Positions 43,779 to 52,622 of a stretch of 64,000 bases of DNA are shown in pieces. A program made the translations under genes and the position numbers. The stretch's first letter is position 1; each line of letters opens with the position of its first letter. The notes under the pieces were generated by a model that searched no databases, was not told where the DNA came from, and saw nothing but the letters and a program-made list of their open reading frames with translations. Source of the stretch: Ancylobacter dichloromethanicus (GTDB lineage: Bacteria; Pseudomonadota; Alphaproteobacteria; Rhizobiales; Xanthobacteraceae); the NCBI RefSeq assembly GCF_018390645.1, contig NZ_JAHBGC010000011.1, forward strand, positions 62,001 through 126,000. The letters are read 5' to 3'.

Positions 43779-44060
43779 TCAGCGGCGGCGACCCGGGGGC
43801 GGGCGACGCTGGCCGCTGCCGATCGGCGGGGTCGGTCCACCGGTCTTGTGGCGGAAATTAATCCGTCCGCGGTCGAGGTCGTAAGGCGACATCTCGACGA
43901 CGACGCGGTCGCCAACGATGGTGCGGATGCGGTTCTTCTTCATCTTGCCCGCCGCATAGGCGAGTATCTCGTGTTCATTGTCGAGCACGACGCGGAAGTT
44001 GCCGTCCGGCAGAACTTCCGTCACGGTGCCGTCGAACTCGAGCAGTTCCTCTTTCGCCAT
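43779..44060 (-). CDS. infA: Translation initiation factor IF-1, with C-terminal extension
   Basis: S1/OB-fold factor binding the A site of the 30S subunit. Residues 1-72 ([20 protein letters not shown], then [19 protein letters not shown]) match IF-1. The product has 93 residues against about 72 usually; the extra tail after NFRHK is Pro/Gly/Arg-rich. Together with the RNA helicase transcribed upstream, this may be a second, cold-shock-type copy; a standard infA would then be elsewhere in the genome. Confidence 0.85.
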   Translation of the reverse strand: MAKEELLEFDGTVTEVLPDGNFRVVLDNEHEILAYAAGKMKKNRIRTIVGDRVVVEMSPYDLDRGRINFRHKTGGPTPPIGSGQRRPPPGRRR

Positions 44061-44172
44061 TAATGGCTCTCCTCGTACAGCCTGCTGCCGGCCTTGCCGC
44101 TAGGCCAATACCCTGACGGCCGGCATTTGTCTTGTCCTGATGATGCTGCGCAGCAGCATACGCCAACGAACA

Positions 44173-44204
44173 GGACCTCCCGCGCCTTCCGGCGCGCGAG
44201 GTCC
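44173..44204 (-). terminator. Hairpin after the helicase gene
   Basis: GGACCTC and GAGGTCC (44173-44179 and 44198-44204) with an inner CGCGCC / GGCGCG pair form a long stem 15 bases after the helicase stop. On the minus strand no T-run follows, so termination by this hairpin alone is unsure. Confidence 0.4.
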
Positions 44205-44219
44205 CGTTTCAACGACCGA

Positions 44220-45587
44220 TCAGGTCGCGGCGTTGTAGGCCTTGCGGCGCGGCGGGCGGCGCCCCTCGCGCGGCGGGCCGTCCTTGCGGACGTCGCCACC
44301 CTCGGGACGCGGGCCGCGATTGAACGGGCGGGCGCCGCGCGGGGCGTCCGGACGCGGACCACGCGCGTCGCGGGCGGGACGACCACCCTCGGGACGGCCT
44401 TCCGAGCGGAAGCCCTCAAGGCGCGGGGCGCCTTCGCGACGGCTCTCGCCGCGGCGGTCGGCCGAAGGAATGGTGATCTTGATCAGCCGCTCGATGTCGC
44501 GCAGGAAGGCGCGCTCCTCGCCGTCGCACAGCGAGATGGCGATGCCGTCGCGGCCGGCGCGCGCGGTGCGGCCGATGCGGTGGACATAGCTTTCCGGCAC
44601 GTTGGGCAGGTCGTAGTTGATGACGTGGCTGACGCCCGGCACGTCGATGCCGCGGGCGGCGATGTCGGTCGCCACCAGCACCTTGACCACGCCCTGGCGG
44701 AACGCGGCCAGCGCCCGCTCGCGCTGCGGCTGGGACTTGTTGCCGTGGATCGCCTCGGCGGCGATGCCGGCGCCGGCGAGACCCTTCACCACCCGGTCGG
44801 CACCGTGCTTGGTGCGCGAGAAGACGAGGGCGCGGTCGAGATCGGGCTCGGAGAGAATTTCGACCAGCAGGTTCGGCTTGCCGGCGCGATCGGTGAAGAA
44901 CACCTTCTGCTCGACGCGGTCGGCGGTCTTGGCGACCGGCGTCACCGCGACGCGGACCGGATTGGTCAGCAGCGAATCGGCCAGCTTCTCGATCTCGCGC
45001 GGCATGGTGGCGGAGAAGAACAGGTTGCGGCGCTTGGCCGGCAGCCGGGCGCAGATGGCGCGGATGGCATGGATGAAGCCCATGTCGAGCATCTGGTCGG
45101 CCTCGTCGAGGACGAGCACCTCGACCATGTCGAGCCGCACGGCGTTGTTTTCGAGCAGGTCGACGAGGCGGCCGGGGGTGGCCACAAGCACGTCGACGCC
45201 ATTGGCCAGCGCACGGGCCTGGCGGCCGATCGGCACGCCGCCAATGGCGAGCGCGGTGGAGGGGCGCACATGCTTGCCGTACAGGCGGAAGCTCTCCAGG
45301 ATCTGGCCGGAAAGCTCACGGGTCGGGCTCAGCACGAGCGCGCGGGCGGAGCGGCGCTCGGGGCGGAAGCGGTTGGTGACCAGATGCTGGAGGATCGGCA
45401 GCGCGAAGGCGGCCGTCTTGCCGGTGCCGGTCTGGGCGATGCCGATGAGATCGCGCCCGGCCAGCACCTGCGGCACGGCCTGGATCTGGATCGGGGTGGG
45501 GGTGGTGTGGTTCGCTTCCGCGAGGGCTTTCAGGATCGGCTCGGCAAGGCCGAGTTCGTTGAAGGAGTTCAAGTACGGTTCTTTCAT
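44220..45587 (-). CDS. DEAD-box RNA helicase, RhlE-like
   Basis: ATP-dependent RNA helicase of about 455 aa. The Q motif is FNELGLAEPILKAL with PTPIQIQAVP. Motif I is AQTGTGKTAAF, motif II DEAD within VLDEADQMLDMGF, motif III SAT, motif V ATDIAARGIDVPGV and motif VI HRIGRTARAGR. The tail of about 85 residues is rich in Arg, Gly and Pro (RGARPFNRGPRPEGG), as in helicases that act on structured RNA or in ribosome assembly and cold adaptation. ATG 45587 (MKEPYLNSF) is used; another in-frame ATG at 45611 cannot be excluded, and neither has a strong ribosome-binding site. Confidence 0.9.
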   Translation of the reverse strand: MKEPYLNSFNELGLAEPILKALAEANHTTPTPIQIQAVPQVLAGRDLIGIAQTGTGKTAAFALPILQHLVTNRFRPERRSARALVLSPTRELSGQILESFRLYGKHVRPSTALAIGGVPIGRQARALANGVDVLVATPGRLVDLLENNAVRLDMVEVLVLDEADQMLDMGFIHAIRAICARLPAKRRNLFFSATMPREIEKLADSLLTNPVRVAVTPVAKTADRVEQKVFFTDRAGKPNLLVEILSEPDLDRALVFSRTKHGADRVVKGLAGAGIAAEAIHGNKSQPQRERALAAFRQGVVKVLVATDIAARGIDVPGVSHVINYDLPNVPESYVHRIGRTARAGRDGIAISLCDGEERAFLRDIERLIKITIPSADRRGESRREGAPRLEGFRSEGRPEGGRPARDARGPRPDAPRGARPFNRGPRPEGGDVRKDGPPREGRRPPRRKAYNAAT

Positions 45588-45879
45588 GGGCGATTGCGTC
45601 CGCGCGCACATGGGGCACGAACCGCTAATCACGGGGTGTTGAGACACCCCGCGTGGCCTGGGACGTCGGCGATTTCCGATGATGAAGGGCCGAAGACTGC
45701 CGCGGCTCAGAAGTGAAGGCGGATATTCGATCAGGCGAACCTGACCGGATCCGGCTCCCAGCCGAAGCGGACATCGAGCGACGCGGCCCCGATGCGGACG
45801 AGACGCCCGCATGCAGCCCCTATGTGGCCTAAAAGGGTGGTGATTTCAAGGCGTCATCGCTCTCGCTATAAGGGAAGCC

Positions 45880-46608
45880 ATGTATCCTGACGTGGTCGGC
45901 CTCAGAAGTTTCTATGCCCAGCCGCTCGGCGTGGTGACGCGCCGGCTGGTGGGGCGCGCCATTCGCGCGCGATTTGGCAATGTGCGCGGCCTGTCGCTGC
46001 TCGGCATCGGCTATGCCACGCCCTATCTCGGCGTGTTCCGCGAGGAGTGCGAGCGCGCGCTCGCCTTCATGCCCGGCGCGCAGGGGGTGACGCGCTGGCC
46101 CTCCGCCGCGCCGACGCTGGCGGCGCTGGTCGACGAGAGCGAACTGCCGCTGCGCGACGGGATGATCGACCGGGTGATCGCGGTGCATCTGCTGGAGATG
46201 ACGCCCGATGCCGGCGAGGTGCTGCGCGAGGTGTGGCGCGTGCTGGCGCCGGGCGGGCGGCTGCTCTGCGTGGTGCCGAGCCGGCGCGGCGTGTGGGCCC
46301 GCACCGAGAACAACCCGTTCGGGCATGGACGGCCGTTCTCGCGTACCCAGATCACCGACCTGCTGCGCGGGGCGCTGTTCACCCCGGTGGGCTGGGACGA
46401 GGCGCTCTACATGCCGCCGGTGGCGCGCAACTGGTTCCTGCGCTCGTCGGTGGCGTGGGAGCGGGTGGGGGCGAGCCTGTCGCTGCCCTTCGCCGGGGTG
46501 CACATCGTCGAGGCCACCAAGCAGGTCTACAAGCCGGTGCCGACCAAGCGCCGCGCCCGGCTGCGGGTGTTCCAGCCGGTGCTCGCGCCCCGGCCGCTGG
46601 GCGGGTGA
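45880..46608 (+). CDS. Class I SAM-dependent methyltransferase
   Basis: A 242-aa protein. Motif I is LSLLGIGYATPYLGVF, a variant of the usual glycine-rich SAM loop. RDGMIDRVIAVHLLEM is the acidic/post-I region and VLREVWRVLAPGGRLLCVVP is the standard motif III. The C-terminal third is not diagnostic. The substrate is unknown. In other Rhizobiales a protein of this type lies next to glyoxalase II; that gene is not in this window. ATG 45880 is divergent from the helicase gene. Confidence 0.75.
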   Translation: MYPDVVGLRSFYAQPLGVVTRRLVGRAIRARFGNVRGLSLLGIGYATPYLGVFREECERALAFMPGAQGVTRWPSAAPTLAALVDESELPLRDGMIDRVIAVHLLEMTPDAGEVLREVWRVLAPGGRLLCVVPSRRGVWARTENNPFGHGRPFSRTQITDLLRGALFTPVGWDEALYMPPVARNWFLRSSVAWERVGASLSLPFAGVHIVEATKQVYKPVPTKRRARLRVFQPVLAPRPLGG

Positions 46609-46695
46609 GGGACTCGGCAGGTTCGCGAAGGCGGGGTGCCGGCGGGTGGCGGCGAGCAAGACGTCCGGCGCGAAAGTGGCGGGTCCAAATAGGCC

Positions 46696-46806
46696 ATGCC
46701 GCGGCGTGTTACGATCGCCGGTGACGCGCGGGACGATCACCGCGCTCTCTATGCCTACGCGGCCGAGCATGACACGCCGGACCGGGCGGGGAACCTGTCG
46801 ACCTAA
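46696..46806 (+). pseudogene. Fragment resembling the start of a ParE/RelE toxin
   Basis: A short frame reads MPRRVTIAGDARDDH, then RALYAYAAEHDTPDRAGNLS and TAA. The pattern of strand, DARDDxRALYxYxAEHDTPxRAxN and onward is that of the N-terminal third of ParE-type toxins. The frame stops after 36 codons and nothing in the next 60 bases continues the family, so it is probably a decayed remnant. No antitoxin gene is next to it. Confidence 0.35.
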
Positions 46807-46866
46807 CTGCGGGCGGCCGTTCTGCAGTGGCGACTGCTGCGCTGAGGCGCGCCCGGGCTGCCCCGG

Positions 46867-47520
46867 TCACCCCTTCCGCGACAGCAGGAACACCGCCTGC
46901 TCACCCAGCAGGTTCCACACCGCCCAGGGCAGGTTGAAGCGCACCGGGTGGCCATAGCCGTTCAGTGCTGCCGCGCGGTCGATGCGGGCGCCGACCTCCT
47001 CCACCAGCGCGACGAAATCACGGATGGTGCAGAAATGGATGTTGGGCGTGTCGTGCCAGCTATAGGGCAGGTTCTCCGTGCTCGGCATGCGGCCGTTCAG
47101 CAGCAGGTCGAGCCGCATCCGCCAGAAGCCGAAATTGGGGAAGGAGACGATGGCGTGGGTCCCCACGCGCAGCATCTGCTCCAGCACCCATTTCGGCCGG
47201 CGCGTCGCCTGGATGGTCTGGGAGAGGATCACATAGTCGAAGGAATCGTCGGGGTAGTCGGCGAGGTCCACATCGGCGTCGCCCTGGATGATGGCGAGGC
47301 CGCGGGCCACGCCCGCGTTCACCCCTTCGCGCGACAATTCGATGCCGCGCGCGTCGCAGCCGCGCGTGGTGGCGAGCAGTTCCAGCAATTCGCCATCGCC
47401 CGAGCCGACATCGAGCACGCGCGAGCCGGGCTTCACCATCTCGGCGATCAGCAGCAGGTCGACGCGCTTGCCGGAATCGGCCCGCGCGGCTTCGCGCATG
47501 GTGAGGTCGCGCGGTGCCAT
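46867..47520 (-). CDS. metW: Methionine biosynthesis protein MetW
   Basis: A 217-aa SAM-methyltransferase-fold protein that accompanies MetX in alpha- and other proteobacteria and is needed for full homoserine acetylation or succinylation. Motifs: VLDVGSGDGELLELLA (SAM loop), GIELSREGVNAGVARGLAII, SFDYVILSQTIQATRRP, SFPNFGFWRMRLDLLLNGRMP. The start overlaps the metX stop (TGATG). Confidence 0.93.
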   Translation of the reverse strand: MAPRDLTMREAARADSGKRVDLLLIAEMVKPGSRVLDVGSGDGELLELLATTRGCDARGIELSREGVNAGVARGLAIIQGDADVDLADYPDDSFDYVILSQTIQATRRPKWVLEQMLRVGTHAIVSFPNFGFWRMRLDLLLNGRMPSTENLPYSWHDTPNIHFCTIRDFVALVEEVGARIDRAAALNGYGHPVRFNLPWAVWNLLGEQAVFLLSRKG

Positions 47521-48707
47521 CACTTCACTCCCACGGCACGGGCGGCGGCGTCGATGAAGCCGCGGGTGATGGCGAAGAATTCCGGCTCGTCGAGCAGGAA
47601 GGAATCGTGGCCCTTGTCGCTCTCGATCTCGGCGAAGGAGACCTGCGCCCCGGCGGCGTTGAGCGCGTGCACCACGGCGCGCGAATCCGCCGTGGTGAAC
47701 AGCCAGTCGGAGGTGAAGGAGACGAGGCAGAAGCGGGTTTTCGCTCCCTTGAAGGCATTGGCCAGCACGCCGCCATAGTCCCCGGCGAGGTCGAAATAGT
47801 CCATGGCGCGGGTGACATAGAGATAGGAATTGGCGTCGAAGCGGTCGACGAAGGCCTCGCCCTGGTGGCGCAGATAGCTCTCCACCTGGAAATCCGCGTC
47901 GAAGGAGAAGGTGTGCCCGTCGCGGTCCTGCAGCCGGCGGCCGAATTTCCGGTGCAGCGAGGAATCCGACATATAGGTGATGTGCGCCGCCATGCGGGCG
48001 ACGGCGAGGCCGCGCCGCGGGCTGGTGCCCTCGTTCAGGTAGCGCCCGCCGCGCCACTCCGGATCGGCCATCACCGCCTGGCGGCCGACTTCGTGGAAGG
48101 CGATGTTCTGCGCCGAGTGGCGGGCGGCGGTGGCGATCGGCATGGCGGCGAAGACCCGCTCGGGGTAGCTCGCCGCCCATTGCAGCACCTGCATGCCGCC
48201 CATCGAGCCGCCAACCACCGCCAGCAACTTCTCGATGCCGAGATGGTCGACCAGCATGGCCTGCGCCCGCACCATGTCGCGGATCGTCACCACCGGCAGG
48301 TCGAGGCCATAGGGCTGGCCGGTGGCCGGGTTGGTGGAAGAGGGGCCGGTGGTGCCGAGGCAGCCGCCCAGCACGTTGGAGGCGATGACGAAGAAGCGGT
48401 CGGTGTCGACCGGCTTGCCCGGGCCGACCAGCGTCTCCCACCAGCCCGGCTTGCCGGTGACGGGGTGGACATTGGCCGCGTGCTGGTCGCCGGAGAGGGC
48501 ATGACACAGCAGAATGGCGTTGGAGCGCGCGGCGTTCAGCGTGCCATAGGTCTGGTAGGCGATCTGGAACGGGGTGAGCACGCCACCGGCGTCGAGCTGA
48601 AGCGGCGTGTCGGCGCCGAAGCGCACCACCGCGGAATGCGGATTGTCCGCTTCGCCGCGGGCCGCCTCATAGGCCGGAAGATCGCGCAGGGCCGTAGTGT
48701 CGGACAT
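47520..48707 (-). CDS. metX: Homoserine O-acyltransferase
   Basis: Activates homoserine for methionine synthesis. The alpha/beta-hydrolase triad is visible: Ser in [15 protein letters not shown], Asp in FTSDWLF and His in [38 protein letters not shown] is the usual N-terminal family text. I chose ATG 48707 ([11 protein letters not shown]); ATG 48719 would put the start inside one of two tandem operator-like repeats. The 395-aa product may use acetyl- or succinyl-CoA, which sequence reading alone cannot settle. Confidence 0.93.
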   Translation of the reverse strand: MSDTTALRDLPAYEAARGEADNPHSAVVRFGADTPLQLDAGGVLTPFQIAYQTYGTLNAARSNAILLCHALSGDQHAANVHPVTGKPGWWETLVGPGKPVDTDRFFVIASNVLGGCLGTTGPSSTNPATGQPYGLDLPVVTIRDMVRAQAMLVDHLGIEKLLAVVGGSMGGMQVLQWAASYPERVFAAMPIATAARHSAQNIAFHEVGRQAVMADPEWRGGRYLNEGTSPRRGLAVARMAAHITYMSDSSLHRKFGRRLQDRDGHTFSFDADFQVESYLRHQGEAFVDRFDANSYLYVTRAMDYFDLAGDYGGVLANAFKGAKTRFCLVSFTSDWLFTTADSRAVVHALNAAGAQVSFAEIESDKGHDSFLLDEPEFFAITRGFIDAAARAVGVK

Positions 48708-48713
48708 GGGAAC

Positions 48714-48749
48714 CGTCATACCGGACGAAGAGTTCGTTATACCGGACGA
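48714..48749. promoter_or_regulatory. Two tandem 15-bp boxes upstream of metX
   Basis: CGTCATACCGGACGA (48714-48728) and CGTTATACCGGACGA (48735-48749) differ at one base and are spaced 21 bp apart. They lie just upstream of the metX start and downstream of a TTGACA (48779-48774, minus strand). A transcription factor binding as two dimers on one face of the helix is the simplest explanation. No SAM-II riboswitch signature is evident here. Confidence 0.5.
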
Positions 48750-48840
48750 TCGGATGATCCCACAGCCGGCTCTTGTCAATAGAGCGGGCCGTCAGATTTT
48801 GCTTTGCGCGCGGCGCGCGCGGGGTTTACGACAACCCGCG

Positions 48841-49752
48841 ATGGACAGCAAAACCACCATTCCCGCCGCGCCGCAGCCTCCCGCCTCCGCTGCCGCCCCG
48901 CCGGTTCCGGCCACCGCGCCGGACCTCGGGACGCTGCGCGCGGAGATCGACCGCCTCGACGCGGCGATGCACGCGCTTTTGATCGAGCGCAGCCAGATCA
49001 TCGACCGGCTGGTGGCGGTGAAGCGGGCGCGGGGGACCGAGAGCGGCTCGGCGTTCCGCCCGGCCCGCGAAGCCTCGATGATGCGGCAGATCGTCGACCG
49101 GCATCGCGGCATCCTTCCCCTCGATACGGTGGAAGGCATCTGGCGGGTCATCATCTCCACATTTACCTATGTGCAGGCCCCCTATGCGGTGCATGCCGAC
49201 CTCGCCTCGGGCGAGGCGGCGATGCGCGATGCCTCGCGCTTCCATTTCGGCTTCACCGTGCCGTTCATCGGCCATATGGGCGCGGCCGGCGTGGTGGCGG
49301 CGGTGGCGCGCTCGCGCGGCGATCTCGGCCTGGTGCCGGCCTTCGCCTCGCCCTCCGCCGGGGCGTGGTGGACCGCGCTGGAAGGCGAGCACGCGCCCAA
49401 GATCATCGCCCGCCTGCCCTTCGTCGAGCGGGCCGACCACCCGGCCGGCCTGCCGGTGTTCTGCATCGCCCATCCGGTGACCGATGGCGCGGTGAGCGAG
49501 GTCGAGACCTGGAGCCTGCACGTTTCCGGCTGGAACGCGCAGGCGGCCCGCGCGCTGGCGCCGCTCGCCGACGTCATCGCCGTGCCCGACCGCGGGCTCG
49601 ATGGCGCGGCGCTGCTCGCCTCGATCCCGGTCGGCGGCGCGGTCGACCGCGACACCGTGCTGGCCGCGCTGCGCGAATGCGGGGCCTCGGTGCGCGCGGC
49701 GGCACTCGTCGGCAGCCATGCGAGCCGCTATACCCACGCGCCGAAGGCCTGA
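48841..49752 (+). CDS. Chorismate mutase (AroQ type) with an extra C-terminal domain
   Basis: Converts chorismate to prephenate. Residues 28-115 are an AroQ helical domain ([19 protein letters not shown], then [17 protein letters not shown] and [14 protein letters not shown]). The remaining 190 residues form a separate domain ([20 protein letters not shown], then [16 protein letters not shown]) without the TRF motif of prephenate dehydratase; this two-part form is common in Rhizobiales. ATG 48841 is preceded by a GGGTT/AACCC hairpin at 48824-48835. It starts an operon with hisC-like and tyrC genes for tyrosine synthesis. Confidence 0.85.
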   Translation: MDSKTTIPAAPQPPASAAAPPVPATAPDLGTLRAEIDRLDAAMHALLIERSQIIDRLVAVKRARGTESGSAFRPAREASMMRQIVDRHRGILPLDTVEGIWRVIISTFTYVQAPYAVHADLASGEAAMRDASRFHFGFTVPFIGHMGAAGVVAAVARSRGDLGLVPAFASPSAGAWWTALEGEHAPKIIARLPFVERADHPAGLPVFCIAHPVTDGAVSEVETWSLHVSGWNAQAARALAPLADVIAVPDRGLDGAALLASIPVGGAVDRDTVLAALRECGASVRAAALVGSHASRYTHAPKA

Positions 49753-49825
49753 GTTCGCGCTTGACCGGGCCCGCTTTCCGCCGTTCCTCCTGAATTTCGC
49801 GCTTGCCGCCTCCCGGAGCCCCATC

Positions 49826-50956
49826 ATGTCGACCGCCGCGTCCCGTCCCACCCGTCCCGTCCCGCGCGCCAGCGTTCTGGCGATCGAGGCCTATGTGCCG
49901 GGCAAGTCGCAGGGCGGTCCGGGGGTGAAGGTGCATAAGCTCTCGGCCAATGAGAACCCGCTCGGCCCCAGCCCGAAGGCCGTCGCCGCCCTCCAGTCGG
50001 CTACCGCGTTTGAACTCTATCCCGACGGTTCGTCGACGAAGCTGCGCGAGGCTATCGCCGCGACCTATGGGCTCGACCCGGCGCGCATCGTCTGCGGAAC
50101 CGGCTCGGACGAACTCCTGATGCTGACCGCCGCCGCCTTCGCCGGGCCGGGCGACGAGGTGCTGTATTCGCAGCACGGCTTCCTGGTCTATCGCATCGCC
50201 GCGCTGGCGGCCGGCGCGACCCCGGTGGTGGTGCCGGAGAAGGACTACCGCACCGATGTCGACGCCCTGCTGGCGGCGGTGACGGAGAAGACGCGCGTCG
50301 TCTTCCTGGCCAATCCGAACAACCCGACCGGTACCTACCTGCCCTTCGACGAGGTGAAGCGGCTGCAGCGCGGGCTGCCGCCGCATGTGCTGCTGGCGCT
50401 TGACGCGGCCTATGCCGAATATGTCCGCCGCAACGACTACGAGGCCGGCATCGAGCTGGTCGCCACCTGCCCGAACGTGGTGATGCTGCGCACCTTCTCG
50501 AAGATCCACGGCCTCGCCGCGCTGCGCGTCGGCTGGCTGTACGGGCCGGCGGAGGTGGCGGACGCCATCAACCGCATCCGCGGGGCGTTCAACGTCTCGG
50601 CGCCGGGGCTCGCCGCCGCCGTCGCGGCGATCGAGGACGCGGCCCATGTCGAGGCGGCCATCGCCCATAACGAGGTGTGGCTGCCGTGGCTGACACGGGA
50701 ACTCACCGCGCTCGGCCTCACCGTGACGCCGAGCGTGACCAATTTCCTGCTGGTGCATTTTCCCGACACGCCGGGCCGCACGGCGAAGGAGGCCGACGCC
50801 TTTCTCAGCCAGCGCGGGCTGATCCTGCGGCGGGTGGATTCCTACGGGCTGCCGGGCGCGCTGCGCCTGACCGTCGGCACCGAGGAAGCCAACCGGCTGG
50901 TGGTCGCGGCGCTGGCCGCGTTCCTCGGCGGCGGGGAGACCGGCGATGGTGCTTGA
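49826..50956 (+). CDS. hisC: Histidinol-phosphate / aromatic aminotransferase
   Basis: PLP-dependent class I/II aminotransferase of 376 aa. It shows [16 protein letters not shown] at the N-terminus, [24 protein letters not shown], and the PLP lysine in [16 protein letters not shown]. The sequence is HisC-like, but the gene stands between chorismate mutase and prephenate dehydrogenase, so it probably also or mainly transaminates aromatic keto acids. ATG 49826 has CGGAG upstream. It overlaps tyrC by 11 bases. Confidence 0.9.
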   Translation: MSTAASRPTRPVPRASVLAIEAYVPGKSQGGPGVKVHKLSANENPLGPSPKAVAALQSATAFELYPDGSSTKLREAIAATYGLDPARIVCGTGSDELLMLTAAAFAGPGDEVLYSQHGFLVYRIAALAAGATPVVVPEKDYRTDVDALLAAVTEKTRVVFLANPNNPTGTYLPFDEVKRLQRGLPPHVLLALDAAYAEYVRRNDYEAGIELVATCPNVVMLRTFSKIHGLAALRVGWLYGPAEVADAINRIRGAFNVSAPGLAAAVAAIEDAAHVEAAIAHNEVWLPWLTRELTALGLTVTPSVTNFLLVHFPDTPGRTAKEADAFLSQRGLILRRVDSYGLPGALRLTVGTEEANRLVVAALAAFLGGGETGDGA

Positions 50957-51881
50957 TCCGCCGCTCGCCCATCCCATTATCGGCCGTCTCGCCGTCATCG
51001 GCATCGGCCTGATTGGTTCGTCCATCCTGCGCGCGGCCAGGGCGCGCGGCCTCGCCGGCACGCTGGTCGCCTATGATGGTTCGGAGGCCGTGCGCGAGCG
51101 CGTGCTGGCGCTCGATATCGCCGATCTCGTCGCTGCCACGCCGGCGCAGGCGGTGGCGGATGCCGACATCGTCATATTATGCGTGCCAGTCGGCGCCATG
51201 GGCGCTGTGGCGGAGGCGATCGGCCCGCATCTGAAGGCCGGCGCCATCGTCTCCGATGTGGGCTCGGTGAAGGGCGCGGTGGTGAGCGCGCTGCGCGCCC
51301 ACCTGCCGGCGAATGTGCACATCGTCCCCGGCCATCCGGTGGCGGGCACCGAATATTCCGGCCCGGATGCCGGCTTCGCCACGCTGTTCAAGAACCGCTG
51401 GTCGATTCTCACCCCACCCGAGGGCACCGACCCGGCAGCGGTGGCGTCGCTTTGCGGGCTGTGGACCGCGATGGGCGCCAATGTCGAGACCATGACGCCC
51501 GAGCACCACGACCTGGTGCTGGCGATCACCTCGCATGTGCCGCACCTGATCGCCTACAACATCGTCGGCACGGCGGCGGACCTCGAAGAGGTGACCAATT
51601 CCGAGGTCATCAAATTCTCCGCCGGCGGCTTCCGCGACTTCACCCGCATCGCCGCCTCCGACCCCACCATGTGGCGCGACGTGTTCCTCAACAATCGCGA
51701 GGCGGTGATCGAGGTGTTGGGTCGGTTCACCGAAGACCTGATCGCGCTGCAGCGGGCGATACGCTGGGAGCAGGGCGACGCGCTGTTCGACCTGTTCACC
51801 CGCACCCGCGCCATCCGCCGCTCGATCATCGAGATCGGCCAGGAGACGGCCGCGCCGGACTTCGGCCGCTCGCACGATTGA
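50946..51881 (+). CDS. tyrC: Prephenate/arogenate dehydrogenase
   Basis: NAD(P)-dependent dehydrogenase of tyrosine synthesis, 311 aa. The nucleotide-binding motif is [20 protein letters not shown]. The active-site block reads [22 protein letters not shown] and [13 protein letters not shown], with [20 protein letters not shown] further on. It could be the cyclohexadienyl type accepting prephenate or arogenate. It is translationally coupled to hisC. Confidence 0.92.
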   Translation: MVLDPPLAHPIIGRLAVIGIGLIGSSILRAARARGLAGTLVAYDGSEAVRERVLALDIADLVAATPAQAVADADIVILCVPVGAMGAVAEAIGPHLKAGAIVSDVGSVKGAVVSALRAHLPANVHIVPGHPVAGTEYSGPDAGFATLFKNRWSILTPPEGTDPAAVASLCGLWTAMGANVETMTPEHHDLVLAITSHVPHLIAYNIVGTAADLEEVTNSEVIKFSAGGFRDFTRIAASDPTMWRDVFLNNREAVIEVLGRFTEDLIALQRAIRWEQGDALFDLFTRTRAIRRSIIEIGQETAAPDFGRSHD

Positions 51882-51882
51882 G

Positions 51883-51977
51883 GCGTTTTCGAGCGAAGTG
51901 GATACCGGTTCGCGGCAGGAAAACGCGTGAACTCAATGAGCCGGAACCTTTCCCCGATTCAGTGAATCAGGGAAAGG
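51883..51977. repeat. Rhizobiales palindromic repeat pair
   Basis: The first unit begins GCGTTTTC (51883-51890), continues with GAGCGAAGTGGATACCGGTT and ends GAAAACGC (51919-51926); this text is widely dispersed in Rhizobiales intergenic DNA. The second is CCTTTCCCCGATTC (51947-51960), three bases, GAATCAGGGAAAGG (51964-51977), a 14-bp inverted repeat with one mismatch. Both sit just after the tyrC stop. Confidence 0.7.
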
Positions 51978-52022
51978 CTCTAGGCGTGGGAAAACGTTCC
52001 GGCGGCATCGGGGGCGCGGGGG

Positions 52023-52562
52023 ATGGACAGGCTGTCGAGCGACGACCGGATGATGGGGGAAGCGCTGGCGGAGGCGGCGGCGGCGCTTCAGGAAGGCGTG
52101 TTCCCCGTCGGCGCGGTGCTCGCCAAGGGCACGGACATTCTGGGCCGCGCGCGCAAGACGATGGCGTCCAATCATCTCAGCCATGCCGAGATGAACCTGT
52201 TCCACAAGGTGTTCATGGGCGACTACCGCTTCTCCCGCGCGGATGGCCTTACCCTCTACACCACGCTGGAGCCGTGCGTGATGTGCTTCGGCACGCTTCT
52301 GCATCTGCCGATCGTGCGGCTGGTGTTCGCGATGGAGGACGCCTATGGCGGCTGTGCCTCGGTGACGCTCAACGGCGCACCGCCGCGCCACGCCGCCCGC
52401 CCGGTGGCGATTGCCGGCGGTGTGCGCCGCGATGAAGCACGGGCGCTGTTCGCCAGCTTTCTCGACACGACGGCCGAGCCGTTCTGGCGGGAGGGGGGCG
52501 CCCCGCACTTTCAGACGGCGGTGCGGGGCGAGCCGGTGGAAATTTCAGGCGTCGTTCCATAA
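52023..52562 (+). CDS. Cytidine/deoxycytidylate deaminase-family nucleoside deaminase
   Basis: A zinc-dependent deaminase of 179 aa. The zinc ligands are His54 and the catalytic Glu56 in HAEM, with Cys85 and Cys88 in EPCVMCFG. The FPVGAVLAKGTDILG strand also fits. Guanine deaminase, tRNA adenosine deaminase and related subfamilies share these motifs. The tail after residue 135 differs from TadA, so I leave the substrate open. It follows the repeat elements by 45 bases. Confidence 0.8.
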   Translation: MDRLSSDDRMMGEALAEAAAALQEGVFPVGAVLAKGTDILGRARKTMASNHLSHAEMNLFHKVFMGDYRFSRADGLTLYTTLEPCVMCFGTLLHLPIVRLVFAMEDAYGGCASVTLNGAPPRHAARPVAIAGGVRRDEARALFASFLDTTAEPFWREGGAPHFQTAVRGEPVEISGVVP

Positions 52563-52622
52563 GCGTCATCACGGCTCCGGCGCAGGGGAGAGCCGGGATG
52601 ACGCTTTCGAGCGGCCGAACCC

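Noticed and set aside
48720-48840. A SAM-II riboswitch upstream of metX
   Set aside because: I could not find the pseudoknot arrangement; the region is better explained by two tandem protein-operator-like boxes. A covariance-model search would settle it.
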